Of a stretch of 49,895 bases of DNA, positions 36,080 to 44,784 are shown one piece after another (the stretch's first letter is position 1; the number at the start of each line of letters is the position of its first letter). A program made the position numbers and the translations under genes. This DNA comes from Oscillospiraceae bacterium (GTDB taxonomy: Bacteria; Bacillota; Clostridia; Oscillospirales; Ruminococcaceae): assembly GCA_020024185.1 (NCBI GenBank), contig JAHHUD010000002.1:1-49895 (forward strand). The letters are read 5' to 3'. Below the pieces are notes generated by a model that was not told the origin of the DNA, did not search any database, and was given only the letters and a program-made list of their open reading frames with translations.

Positions 36080-36916
36080 ATGGATAAGAAATTTTTACAA
36101 GAGAAAGCATTAGAAGTAAGAAAGGATATTGTAACTGCTGTACACAGCGCAAAAAGTGGACACCCAGGTGGTTCTTTGTCTGTAGCAGATACACTAACAT
36201 ACCTTTATTTTCACAAAATGAATGTTGACCCTAAAAATCCAAAAATGGAAAATAGAGATAGATTTGTTCTTTCCAAAGGACATACAGCACCAGCTTTATA
36301 TTCTGTTTTGGCTGAAAAAGGTTTTTTTGATAAATCAGAATTAGTTAAACTTAGAAAAGTTGGCGCAATGCTTCAAGGTCATCCAGATATGAAAGGTATT
36401 CCTGGTGTTGATATGTCAACAGGTTCTCTGGGACAAGGTGTATCAACCGCTGTTGGTATGGCTATAGGTGCAAAATTATCAAATGCTGACTATACTGTGT
36501 ATACAGTTCTTGGCGATGGTGAAATTCAAGAAGGTCAAGTATGGGAAGCTGCAATGAGTGCTGCTCACTATAAACTTGATAACCTTGTTGCTGTTGTTGA
36601 TAATAATAATCTTCAAATTGACGGTAAAGTAAGTGATGTTATGTCTGTTTATCCAATTGATGAAAAATTTGCAAGTTTTGGTTGGAATGTTACAACTTGT
36701 GATGGTCATGATTTTGACAGCATCCATGCAGCTTTTGAAAAAACAAACGAAAAAAATGGTAAACCATGGGTTATCATTCAAACATCTGTAAAAGGTAAAG
36801 GCGTTTCATTTATGGAAAACCAAGCTTCATGGCATGGTACAGCACCAAATGATGAACAATATGCACAAGCAATGGCAGACCTTGATGCAATTGCTAAAGA
36901 ATTGGAGGGTAAATAA
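36080..36916 (+). CDS. Transketolase, N-terminal subunit
   Basis: Thiamine-diphosphate-binding half of a split transketolase, which moves two-carbon units between pentose phosphate sugars. The ThDP/Mg motif GDGEIQEGQVWEA to DNNNLQIDG is intact, with SGHPGGSLS and KGHTAPALY upstream. The 278 residues equal the N-terminal third of the fused enzyme. AGGAGG lies five bases before ATG 36080; an open reading from 35990 would run inside the HAD gene. The C-terminal subunit follows after two bases. Confidence 0.95.
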   Translation: MDKKFLQEKALEVRKDIVTAVHSAKSGHPGGSLSVADTLTYLYFHKMNVDPKNPKMENRDRFVLSKGHTAPALYSVLAEKGFFDKSELVKLRKVGAMLQGHPDMKGIPGVDMSTGSLGQGVSTAVGMAIGAKLSNADYTVYTVLGDGEIQEGQVWEAAMSAAHYKLDNLVAVVDNNNLQIDGKVSDVMSVYPIDEKFASFGWNVTTCDGHDFDSIHAAFEKTNEKNGKPWVIIQTSVKGKGVSFMENQASWHGTAPNDEQYAQAMADLDAIAKELEGK

Positions 36917-36918
36917 TT

Positions 36919-37857
36919 ATGTCAGAAGTAAAATTGATTGCAACAAGAGAAAGCTATGGCAATGCTCTTGTAGAACTTGGTAAACAAAATCCTGATATAG
37001 TTGTTCTTGATGCAGACCTTGCAGGTGCAACAAAAACAGGTGTTTTCAAAAAACAATTTCCAGAAAGATTTTTTGATTTTGGTATTGCAGAATCAAATAT
37101 GATGGGTGTTGCAGCAGGTCTTGCAACAACAGGTAAAATTCCATTTGCATCATCTTTTGCAATGTTTGCAGCAGGTAGAGCTTTTGAACAAATTCGTAAC
37201 TCTATTGGTTATCCACATCTTAATGTTAAAATTTGCGCAACACATGCAGGTATCTCTGTAGGTGAAGATGGTGCAACTCACCAATGCAATGAAGATATTG
37301 CACTTATGCGTTCTATTCCTGGTATGGTTGTTATTAATCCATGTGATGACGTAGAAGCTAAACAAGCTGTATGTGCAGCAGCTGAATATATGGGTCCTGT
37401 GTATATTCGTCTTGGTAGATTGGCAGTTCCTGTTGTAAATGAAGAAAACTATAAATTTGAACTTGGCAAAGGTGTTACACTTAGAGAAGGTAAAGATGTA
37501 ACAATTATTGCTACTGGGCTTATGGTTGCAAGAGCTGTGGAAGCTGCAAATATTTTAGCTGCTGATGGAATTGATGCTAGAGTTATAAATATACACACAA
37601 TTAAACCTATAGATAAAGAAATTATCGTTAAAGCTAGTCAAGAAACAGGCTGTATTATAACTTGTGAAGAACATAGTGTTATTGGTGGATTGTATAGTGC
37701 AGTAAGTGAAGTTGTTTGCCAAGAAGCACCATGTAAAGTTGTTCCTGTTGCTGTTATGGATACATTTGGCAAATCTGGTCCAGCAAAAGAATTGCTTGAT
37801 GTTTTTGGTCTTAATGCTACAAGCATAGTAGAAAAAGTTAAAGAAAATATTAAATAA
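36919..37857 (+). CDS. Transketolase, C-terminal subunit
   Basis: Pyrimidine-binding and C-terminal part of the split transketolase; it pairs with the product of the preceding gene to build the active site. The motif FDFGIAESNMMGVAAGLA carries the catalytic Glu that activates ThDP, and HAGISVGEDGATHQ is the substrate-side loop. The C-terminal domain (about 190-312) shows the TK-C fold pattern. The 312 residues are normal. GGAGG is about ten bases upstream, within the preceding gene. A terminator follows immediately. Confidence 0.95.
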   Translation: MSEVKLIATRESYGNALVELGKQNPDIVVLDADLAGATKTGVFKKQFPERFFDFGIAESNMMGVAAGLATTGKIPFASSFAMFAAGRAFEQIRNSIGYPHLNVKICATHAGISVGEDGATHQCNEDIALMRSIPGMVVINPCDDVEAKQAVCAAAEYMGPVYIRLGRLAVPVVNEENYKFELGKGVTLREGKDVTIIATGLMVARAVEAANILAADGIDARVINIHTIKPIDKEIIVKASQETGCIITCEEHSVIGGLYSAVSEVVCQEAPCKVVPVAVMDTFGKSGPAKELLDVFGLNATSIVEKVKENIK

Positions 37858-37864
37858 TAATTTT

Positions 37865-37894
37865 AAAAGCTCTGTAGTCATACAGAGCTTTTTT
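37865..37894 (+). terminator. Rho-independent terminator after transketolase
   Basis: A 12-bp perfect stem, AAAAGCTCTGTA (37865-37876) with TACAGAGCTTTT (37881-37892), has a GTCA loop and continues into T residues. Confidence 0.92.
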
Positions 37895-37915
37895 GTGATA
37901 TTTTTTTAATAAATA

Positions 37916-37944
37916 TTGTTAAATTTTTGAAAATATTATATAAT
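37916..37944 (+). promoter_or_regulatory. Candidate sigma-A promoter for the amidase gene
   Basis: TTGTTA (37916-37921), a 17-bp spacer and a consensus TATAAT (37939-37944). The predicted start is near 37951, and TTGGAG stands upstream of the ATG at 37974. Confidence 0.65.
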
Positions 37945-37973
37945 AAATCAAATATATAATATTTGGAGCAATA

Positions 37974-40802
37974 ATGAAGAAAAATATAATTACATTGATA
38001 AATTTAATTCTTGTATTTTTTGTATTATCTTTTACTGCTTTTGCAGAAGAAGATAACAACAATCAACAGCAATCAGATAAACAGGAAATTGTTTATAATA
38101 CACCTGATGAAATAAAAGGTGTATTGGTTTCTCCAGAAACAGATTTTGCAACAGAACCATTACAATCAGAAGAAGCTGTTAAAACTCAAATTAATAATAT
38201 AATAAATACTATATCAGACAATGGTCTAAATACTGTGTATCTTAATTTACAAACATCAAAAGGTGTTATATATAATTCTGAGTATTTTCCAATATATACA
38301 TCTTTTGATGCATTGCAATATTTTATAGAACAGGCAAAGGCAAATGAAATATTTGTATATGCTGTCATGAATCCATGTTATGTGTCAACTGGAGATTCTT
38401 TGGTTGATTATAAATATATATATAGCGACCTTATATCACAAAGTCAACAAAATATTGCAGAAGTTGTTTCAAAATATAATATTGATGCAATTCTTATAGA
38501 AGGATATTATAACAGTATTAATGATAAAAGTTTTGAAGAATATAGAAATTTTTCTTCAGGTGTTGGATTTGAGCAATGGATGAAAGAAATAACAACAAGT
38601 CTTGTAAAATCATTATCTGATATAGTTAAGAAAACAAATCCTGCTGTACAATTTGGTTTAGTAGTAGATAGTGTTTGGGCAAACAACAACACATTGCCAA
38701 CTGGTTCAGCAACATCTGATGAATTTGAAATGTACACAGATGGTTTTGTTGACTTGCCAACTATTATGACATTATCAAATATCAATACTCTTTTAGTAAA
38801 ATTGCCTGGTTCTACAGTAAGTAAAACTATTCCATTTAAAAGCACATTAAAATGGTGGAAAGATACATTGAAAGACTATAATACTGATATTTGCGCTCTT
38901 ATATATAATAGTAAACTCTCAACAAACGAAAAAGGCTGGGCTTCACCAGACCAAGTTATACAGCAAATTATATCAACGAGAGATGTAAATACAAAAGGTG
39001 CGGTATTTGCATCGTATAAACATATAGCAGAAAATAAAGATAATCATACAGATTTAATAAAAAGATTTTATAAAGGTCAAGTTAAAGTTCAAGATATACT
39101 TACTACACTTACTGTGAGTCGTCCTGATAAATTAGTTTACTCTACCTACGAACCAAATGTAAGCTTTTATGGTGCATCTGACCCTAACTTTCCACTATTA
39201 CTTAACGGAGATGAAGTGGAAAGAAATGATAAAGGCGTATTTTCTCTCGAAATTGAGTTAAAAGCAGGAGAAAACATATTTGAATTTAGCCATAAAACTA
39301 AAACAGTTAAATATGTAATAACAAGAAATATTAAAATAATTCAATCCGTATCACCAGAAGGAGCTATGAATGTAGAAGGAAATTCTGTTATTCCAATAAC
39401 TGTTAGTGCTTATAAAGACTCTAATGTTGTTGCAACTATTGGAGGAGTTACACTCAATCTTGTTCCAAGTGACAGAGAAGATGATAGTACAAATAAAGAC
39501 TCAAATTATATTCAATACATTGGAAATTATCAATGTCCTCCAAGTTCACAATCTGCTCAAAATATTGGTAATATTAAAGTTTCTGCAACATGGCAAGGAA
39601 TAACTCAATCTGCAACTGGTGCAAATATAAGCGTTACAGCATTACCGGCACCTGAGATTATGCCAGGAGAAAGAGGTAATATGGTTGAAGTTGTTGCAAA
39701 TCAAGCAAGAACATATCCTTCATCTGTTATAAACGCAGACCCTAGTGGAGATTGTTTTCCATTACCACAAGGCAGTAAAGATTTTATTGCAAGTGACCTA
39801 TTAACTTTTACAAGCGGTGGCAAAAATTATAGTTATTATATACTTCGTTCTGGAGTAAGAGTAAATGCTTCTGATGTAAAAGTGGTTGGAGAAACAGAGC
39901 TAGTATCAAATAATGTTACAGAAGCAAGTTTATATTCTGATGGTGGTTTTACATATCTTAAACTTAAACAAGATCAACCAATGGCATATAAAGCGACACT
40001 ACCAAATCTTGGATTTGATACTAATGATGGTATAAATACATTTAATTCATCATCTATAACATTTACTTTTAATCAAGTTGAGAATATACCGGGCAATATT
40101 TCAGTATCAGAAAATAATATATTCTCTTCAGCAACAATAACTAAAAACGGTAATAATGCAGTTGTATCTCTTAACTTCCATAGAGCAGGAAGATTTGCAG
40201 GATATAAAGCATATTATCAAGATGGATATCTTGTATTTAGATTTACTAATATTCCGTCGAGTTTAGCTGGTGCAAGAATTTATATTGACCCTGGTCATGG
40301 TGGTGTTGACTCTGGTACATTGCCTATTGAAGGAATGAAAACAGAAGCACAGATAAACAGAGAGTTGGCGTCAAAAGTTGCAACAATTTTGCGTGAACGT
40401 GGTGCAACTGTTCAAGTAACCGATACCACAAATACTGTAAGTTTATCATCACGTGTTGCAATGTCACAGAGTTTTGCTCCACATTTGTTTATAAGTTTAC
40501 ATCAAAATAGTGCAACATCTCCAAATGCAAGAGGTACTGAAGTTTGGTTCTTTAATCCATATTCAGAAATATATGCAGATAGAATTTCTCAAGGAGTTGC
40601 CAACGCTTTACAAACTAGGGATAGAGGAGAAAAATATGGTTGGTATTACGTAACAACACATATGGAATTCCCTGCAGTTCTGGTTGAGAATGGGTTCTTA
40701 TCAAATGTTAACGAATATGATAAGTTAAAAGATGAAAATTATCAAAATGCTATTTCCGTTGCATTAGCCAATTCAATTGAATCGGTATTTTCATCAATTT
40801 AA
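37974..40802 (+). CDS. Secreted GHL10-like / N-acetylmuramoyl-L-alanine amidase fusion
   Basis: A 942-residue exported protein. The signal peptide (1-24, cut likely after AFA) is followed by a domain at about 45-370 resembling the glycosyl-hydrolase-like GHL10 (DUF187) TIM barrel (KGVLVSPETDF, VYLNLQTSKGVIY, VYAVMNP). A middle beta-rich region (about 380-760) may hold Ig-like and AMIN-like repeats. The C-terminal Amidase_3 domain (about 767-940) has the zinc residues His775 (DPGHGG), Glu791 and His843 (SLHQN) and catalytic Glu905 (LVENGF). It should cleave the bond between MurNAc and the stem peptide. The sugar substrate of the first domain is unknown. It is a single-gene unit between two terminators. 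Confidence 0.88.
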   Translation: MKKNIITLINLILVFFVLSFTAFAEEDNNNQQQSDKQEIVYNTPDEIKGVLVSPETDFATEPLQSEEAVKTQINNIINTISDNGLNTVYLNLQTSKGVIYNSEYFPIYTSFDALQYFIEQAKANEIFVYAVMNPCYVSTGDSLVDYKYIYSDLISQSQQNIAEVVSKYNIDAILIEGYYNSINDKSFEEYRNFSSGVGFEQWMKEITTSLVKSLSDIVKKTNPAVQFGLVVDSVWANNNTLPTGSATSDEFEMYTDGFVDLPTIMTLSNINTLLVKLPGSTVSKTIPFKSTLKWWKDTLKDYNTDICALIYNSKLSTNEKGWASPDQVIQQIISTRDVNTKGAVFASYKHIAENKDNHTDLIKRFYKGQVKVQDILTTLTVSRPDKLVYSTYEPNVSFYGASDPNFPLLLNGDEVERNDKGVFSLEIELKAGENIFEFSHKTKTVKYVITRNIKIIQSVSPEGAMNVEGNSVIPITVSAYKDSNVVATIGGVTLNLVPSDREDDSTNKDSNYIQYIGNYQCPPSSQSAQNIGNIKVSATWQGITQSATGANISVTALPAPEIMPGERGNMVEVVANQARTYPSSVINADPSGDCFPLPQGSKDFIASDLLTFTSGGKNYSYYILRSGVRVNASDVKVVGETELVSNNVTEASLYSDGGFTYLKLKQDQPMAYKATLPNLGFDTNDGINTFNSSSITFTFNQVENIPGNISVSENNIFSSATITKNGNNAVVSLNFHRAGRFAGYKAYYQDGYLVFRFTNIPSSLAGARIYIDPGHGGVDSGTLPIEGMKTEAQINRELASKVATILRERGATVQVTDTTNTVSLSSRVAMSQSFAPHLFISLHQNSATSPNARGTEVWFFNPYSEIYADRISQGVANALQTRDRGEKYGWYYVTTHMEFPAVLVENGFLSNVNEYDKLKDENYQNAISVALANSIESVFSSI

Positions 40803-40827
40803 TAAGTAAATTTATATGAAAATTTAT

Positions 40828-40864
40828 AAAAGAGTAATGCTTTTAAATTAGCATTACTCTTTTT
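40828..40864 (+). terminator. Rho-independent terminator after the amidase
   Basis: A 13-bp stem, AAAAGAGTAATGC (40828-40840) with GCATTACTCTTTT (40851-40863), has a 10-base loop and ends in T residues. Confidence 0.92.
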
Positions 40865-40937
40865 ATTTTGTATATCTATATTTGATTTTAATTATATAAT
40901 ATAAAGTTGTACTTATAGTATTTCTAGTTATTTTATG

Positions 40938-40966
40938 TAATATAACATTAGCTATAATCATATAAA
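40938..40966 (+). promoter_or_regulatory. Candidate sigma-E-type sporulation promoter
   Basis: TAATATA (40938-40944), a 14-bp spacer and CATATAAA (40959-40966) match the Bacillus sigma-E pattern KMATATT-N14-CATAYAHT at 6 of 7 and 7 of 8 positions. It precedes the SpoIVFA/SpoIVFB-like genes, which are under sigma-E in B. subtilis. The predicted start near 40973 would fall on the ribosome binding site, leaving almost no leader, which argues against it. Confidence 0.3.
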
Positions 40967-40982
40967 TATTTTAGGTGATGTT

Positions 40983-41792
40983 ATGAAAAATGAAAATCTT
41001 AAAAATTTAAAAATTGAAAAAGAAAATATTATATCAGAAAAACAAAACTTACCCCAGAACATACCAGAAAGCAAGAAAAAAAATACTGTAAAAAGAAAAA
41101 AATACAATAATAACTTGTATTTGTATGCTCAAATTATAGTTGCAGCAATTTTTATAGTTACAGGAATAATGCTTAAATCAAGTGGCGGTACAGCGTATAA
41201 TGAATTAAAAGAAGATTATGCTCAATTTTTTAATTCAGAAAATGTGTATGAAAGCAATTTTTCATATTCAAGCTTTTTGTCAAACATTAGTGAAGATATA
41301 AGAGAAAAATATAATAAATTTATGGAAGCTATGACACATATTTATGGAAAAGGTTCTAGTGGAGATGTTCCTACAAATGTTTCTATGAAAAAATATATTC
41401 CTGAAGAAAAGGGAATAAGGCCGGTAAATGGATATATTTCATCTCCTTTTGGTTCACGTGTAGACCCATTTAATAAAAAGAAAAAAGACTTTCACACTGG
41501 TATGGATATTGCAGCTGCAAAAGGAACTTTTATAAAATCTGCTTTTGGCGGAGAAATAATTGAAACCGGATATAGTGATACAGCAGGAAATTACATAAAA
41601 GTTAAAAATAATGAAGAACAGCAAACGTTATATTGTCATACACAATTTGTATTTGTAAACAAAGGTGATAAAGTTTTAAAAGGACAAATTATTGCTACTG
41701 TCGGAAACACTGGATTAGTAACAGGACCACATCTTCATATTGAAGTTATGTATAAAGGCAATAAAGTAAATCCTATATATACGGTGGAATAG
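40983..41792 (+). CDS. M23 (LytM) family membrane protein, SpoIVFA-like
   Basis: A 269-residue protein with a charged N-terminus, one membrane helix (about 45-66) and a C-terminal M23 domain (about 145-265). The domain has all zinc and catalytic positions of active LytM peptidases: His171 and Asp175 (HTGMD), His219 (YCHT), and His250 and His252 (HLH). The gene stands directly before an M50 protease, the layout of spoIVFA-spoIVFB, where SpoIVFA holds and inhibits the protease. SpoIIQ-like proteins share this architecture, so orthology is inferred from the neighbour. AGGTGAT precedes ATG. Confidence 0.8.
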   Translation: MKNENLKNLKIEKENIISEKQNLPQNIPESKKKNTVKRKKYNNNLYLYAQIIVAAIFIVTGIMLKSSGGTAYNELKEDYAQFFNSENVYESNFSYSSFLSNISEDIREKYNKFMEAMTHIYGKGSSGDVPTNVSMKKYIPEEKGIRPVNGYISSPFGSRVDPFNKKKKDFHTGMDIAAAKGTFIKSAFGGEIIETGYSDTAGNYIKVKNNEEQQTLYCHTQFVFVNKGDKVLKGQIIATVGNTGLVTGPHLHIEVMYKGNKVNPIYTVE

Positions 41793-41793
41793 T

Positions 41794-42327
41794 TTGAGCT
41801 ATTTTTTTCTATGTATAACTTTTTTTGCATTACTATTCGATAAACTCAATATATTTTTATTTTTAATAATAAGTTCTGCTTTTCATGAAATTGGACATAT
41901 ATTTGCATGTTTGATGTGTGGCTGTAAACCAAGTTTGAGAATTTCTTTATTTGGCATTAAATTATCAAATTATCCAAATAATAAATATAAAAAATTATTT
42001 ATTTTAATTTGTGGACCACTTGTTAATTTAATTTTTATTCTTATATGTATATTATTAAATTCATATAAATTCAAATTAAATAGATATGTATTTATGTGTG
42101 TAAATATAGTTTTGCTAACATTCAATATTATGCCTATAAACTTTCTTGATGGTGGACAGATAATATATCTTTTTTGTGACAATTATTATATGCAAAAAGC
42201 CCTAGATGTAATATCATTTTTATTAATCATTTTTGTTATATTTATTGTCTCTTCAAATATAACAATATCATTGATAGTGTTATTTATATTTGTAATTTAT
42301 TATATTTTAAATAATACGAAAATGTAA
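41794..42327 (+). CDS. Small M50 intramembrane metalloprotease, SpoIVFB-like
   Basis: A 177-residue, very hydrophobic protein with the zinc motif HEIGH (31-35), a GPLVN stretch (74-78) and the third ligand Asp119 in MPINFLDGG. Four to five membrane segments are visible. It is much shorter than B. subtilis SpoIVFB (about 290 residues) and lacks the C-terminal CBS domain. If it is the SpoIVFB counterpart it would cut pro-sigma-K in the forespore membrane; the substrate is not in the window. It starts at TTG 41794, with GGTGG six bases upstream, two bases after the M23 stop, suggesting coupling. Confidence 0.82.
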   Translation: MSYFFLCITFFALLFDKLNIFLFLIISSAFHEIGHIFACLMCGCKPSLRISLFGIKLSNYPNNKYKKLFILICGPLVNLIFILICILLNSYKFKLNRYVFMCVNIVLLTFNIMPINFLDGGQIIYLFCDNYYMQKALDVISFLLIIFVIFIVSSNITISLIVLFIFVIYYILNNTKM

Positions 42328-42345
42328 AAATATCGTATAAATCGA

Positions 42346-42386
42346 ATAGAACCCTAATTGTAAAAATTTTACAATTAGGGTTCTAT
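42346..42386. terminator. Long bidirectional terminator
   Basis: A nearly perfect palindrome of 41 bases: ATAGAACCCTAATTGTA (42346-42362) pairs with its complement (42370-42386), and the centre is A/T. T-rich sequence follows on the + strand. It separates the M50 gene from the convergent small gene at 42393. Confidence 0.88.
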
Positions 42387-42392
42387 ATTTTA

Positions 42393-42785
42393 TTATTCCC
42401 ATTTGAGAGTAAATTTGCCGGTTGCACCTTTAAATTTAAAGCATATAGTATATTTAATATTTTTATCAATAAAAATATCTTTTGGAGTACTGTATTGATC
42501 TAAAGACAGGATTTCTTCGTCTTTATTCATAAGGCAAGTGGTAAAGTGTCCCATTTCAATATTTGAGTTTAAATCAAAAGTATAGTATTTACTTTCTTTA
42601 AATTTTATAACCTTTTTTGTATACCCATTACATGATTTAAATCGTGATGTTATTTGTTGTTTTCGCCTACTGTAATATTGAATAAACATAAGTGCAGATT
42701 TATAACTAAAAAATCCAAAGCCATTTATATATAAAATATATACGAGTAAAATTACAAATATAGGAATAAATAAAAAAAGCAACAT
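42393..42785 (-). CDS. Small membrane-anchored protein of unknown function
   Basis: I do not recognise this 130-residue protein. It has one strong N-terminal hydrophobic helix (about 1-22), a short basic stretch (YYSRRKQQITSRFK) and a beta-rich outer part ending GATGKFTLKWE. Four Cys-free blocks alternate with aromatic residues; Cys52, Cys84 and Cys115 are the only cysteines. Composition is as AT-rich as its neighbours. AAGGA stands eight bases before ATG on the - strand, and the gene is bracketed by a strong terminator, which supports it as real. It is the only - strand gene in the right half of the window. Confidence 0.7.
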   Translation of the reverse strand: MLLFLFIPIFVILLVYILYINGFGFFSYKSALMFIQYYSRRKQQITSRFKSCNGYTKKVIKFKESKYYTFDLNSNIEMGHFTTCLMNKDEEILSLDQYSTPKDIFIDKNIKYTICFKFKGATGKFTLKWE

Positions 42786-42866
42786 AATTATTTCCTTACT
42801 AAATAAACTGGGTTATATTTTAAGATATATATAACATATTTAATATATCAAGTCAATATATAATAT

Positions 42867-42895
42867 TTGAAAAAAATATGAAAGTATGATATATT
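42867..42895 (+). promoter_or_regulatory. Candidate promoter for the radical-SAM pair
   Basis: TTGAAA (42867-42872), a 17-bp spacer and TATATT (42890-42895). The predicted start is near 42902, about 30 bases before ATG 42931. Confidence 0.5.
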
Positions 42896-42930
42896 AAATT
42901 GAATGATAATTACAGAGGGGAATATGGTAG

Positions 42931-44784
42931 ATGATAGATAATAAATTAAAATCAGCTCTTCTAAGTGTTCAAAAACCAGCAAGATATACCGGTGGTGAAC
43001 CTGGCTGTATTATAAAAAATAAAGAGAATATAGATATAAGATTTGCATTTTGCTTTCCTGATACTTATGAAGTTGCTATGTCTCACCTTGGATTAAAGGT
43101 TATATATGATGCTCTTAATAAGCAAGAAAATATATGGTGTGAGCGTTGCTTTGCTCCTTGGGTAGATATGGTGGAGCAAATGAAAGAAAAAGAAATTCCA
43201 ATGTTTGCTTTAGAGAGTAAAGACTCTCTAAAAGAATTTGATATAGTAGGCTTCACCCTTCAATACGAACTTTCATTTACTAATATTCTGCTTATGCTTG
43301 AACTTGCAGATATACCAGTCTATGCAAAAGACAGAGATGAAAGTTATCCTCTTATTTGTGCAGGTGGTCCATGTACCTGTAATGCTGAGCCAGTTGCAGA
43401 TTTCTTTGATTTTATGTTTCTTGGGGAAGGTGAATATCATACAATAGAAGTTTGTAATAGATACCATCAACTTAAAAAAGAAGGTAAAAGTAAGAAGGAG
43501 ATTTTAATAGAGCTTTCTAAAATTGAAGGTATATATGTACCATCATTGTATCAAATTGAGTATAATGACGATAATACTGTTAAGTCAATTTCATCTGATG
43601 TTGGAGCACCTATCCCTTGTAAAAAAGCAATCATTAAAGAATTTAAAAACTTGCCATTTCCAACAAATGTTGTAGTTCCAATTATAGGTGCTGTTCATGA
43701 TAGGGCTATGGTAGAAGTTCTTCGTGGTTGTGTGCGTGGTTGTCGTTTTTGCCAAGCCGGTTTTATCTATCGTCCTTTTAGAGAAAGAGATGCAGACCTT
43801 ATCAATGAGGGTGCAAAAGAGTTGTGTGGATGTACAGGCTATGAAGAAGTTTCTCTCACATCACTTTCTACAAGTGACCATCCTCAACTTGAAACATTAC
43901 TAGATAAAATGCTTGATTGGACTCAAGATGAAAAAGTTAATATTGCTTTACCATCACTGCGTGTAGATAATTTCTCTGAAAGCTTAGTTGAAAAAGTTTC
44001 AAGAGTAAGAAAATCAGGTCTCACTTTTGCTCCAGAAGCTGGCACACAACGTTTGCGAGATATAATTAATAAAAATGTTACAGAAGAAGAACTTGAAAAA
44101 ACATGTAAACTTGCTTTTGAAGCTGGATATTCTGCTGTTAAGCTTTACTTTATGATGGGACTTCCAGGAGAAACAATGGAAGATATTAAAGGAATTGCTG
44201 ATACAGCTAAAAAAGTTCTTGATATATATTACTCAATGCCAAATAGACCAAAGGGAAGAGGGGCAGAAGTTTCTATTGGAGTTTCATGTTTTGTTCCAAA
44301 ACCATTTACGCCATTTCAATTTGTTCCACAAGACACATCAGAGCAATTAAAAGAAAAACAAGCATATCTTTTGGAATGTGTTTCGAATAATCGCCGTATA
44401 AAAGTAAGCTATCATGATTCTGAGACAAGCTTTCTTGAAGCTGTTCTGGCTCGTGGAGATAGAAGATTATCAAAAGTTATTTTTGATGCATATAAAAAAG
44501 GTTGTATTTTTGATGGTTGGTTTGAATGCTTTAAATACCAAAATTGGTTAGATTCATTTAAAGAAAATAATATTGATATGACATTCTACGCAAATAGACT
44601 TAGAGATGTTGATGAGATAATGCCATGGGACCATATTAACTATGGCGTAACAAAAAAATTCTTAATAGAAGAATATAAAAAATCATTAGAAGCAATTACT
44701 TCTGCACCATGTAACAAAAAATGCAATAATTGTGGTGCAAATAAACTGTTAGGGAGGGCTTGTTTTGAGTACAGTAAGGCTTAA
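42931..44784 (+). CDS. B12-binding-domain radical SAM protein (TIGR03960 type)
   Basis: Radical-SAM enzyme of unknown function. The N-terminal part (about 20-200) resembles a cobalamin-binding Rossmann domain (MSHLGLKVIYDAL, DIVGFTLQYELSF). The radical-SAM cluster is CVRGCRFC (Cys267, Cys271, Cys274), followed by LTSLSTSDHP and FAPEAGTQRLR. The C-terminal tail carries a second CX3CX2C set (Cys594, Cys598, Cys601) and Cys611, possibly a further cluster site. The length is 617 residues. GAGGGG lies ten bases before ATG 42931. It overlaps its DUF2344 partner by 20 bases. A role in RNA or ribosome modification is only suggested by neighbours. Confidence 0.9.
   Translation: MIDNKLKSALLSVQKPARYTGGEPGCIIKNKENIDIRFAFCFPDTYEVAMSHLGLKVIYDALNKQENIWCERCFAPWVDMVEQMKEKEIPMFALESKDSLKEFDIVGFTLQYELSFTNILLMLELADIPVYAKDRDESYPLICAGGPCTCNAEPVADFFDFMFLGEGEYHTIEVCNRYHQLKKEGKSKKEILIELSKIEGIYVPSLYQIEYNDDNTVKSISSDVGAPIPCKKAIIKEFKNLPFPTNVVVPIIGAVHDRAMVEVLRGCVRGCRFCQAGFIYRPFRERDADLINEGAKELCGCTGYEEVSLTSLSTSDHPQLETLLDKMLDWTQDEKVNIALPSLRVDNFSESLVEKVSRVRKSGLTFAPEAGTQRLRDIINKNVTEEELEKTCKLAFEAGYSAVKLYFMMGLPGETMEDIKGIADTAKKVLDIYYSMPNRPKGRGAEVSIGVSCFVPKPFTPFQFVPQDTSEQLKEKQAYLLECVSNNRRIKVSYHDSETSFLEAVLARGDRRLSKVIFDAYKKGCIFDGWFECFKYQNWLDSFKENNIDMTFYANRLRDVDEIMPWDHINYGVTKKFLIEEYKKSLEAITSAPCNKKCNNCGANKLLGRACFEYSKA

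Noticed and set aside
37555..37881. A - strand frame over the end of the transketolase C-terminal subunit gene
   Set aside because: It would start inside the terminator region and has a repetitive Asn/Phe/Cys composition.
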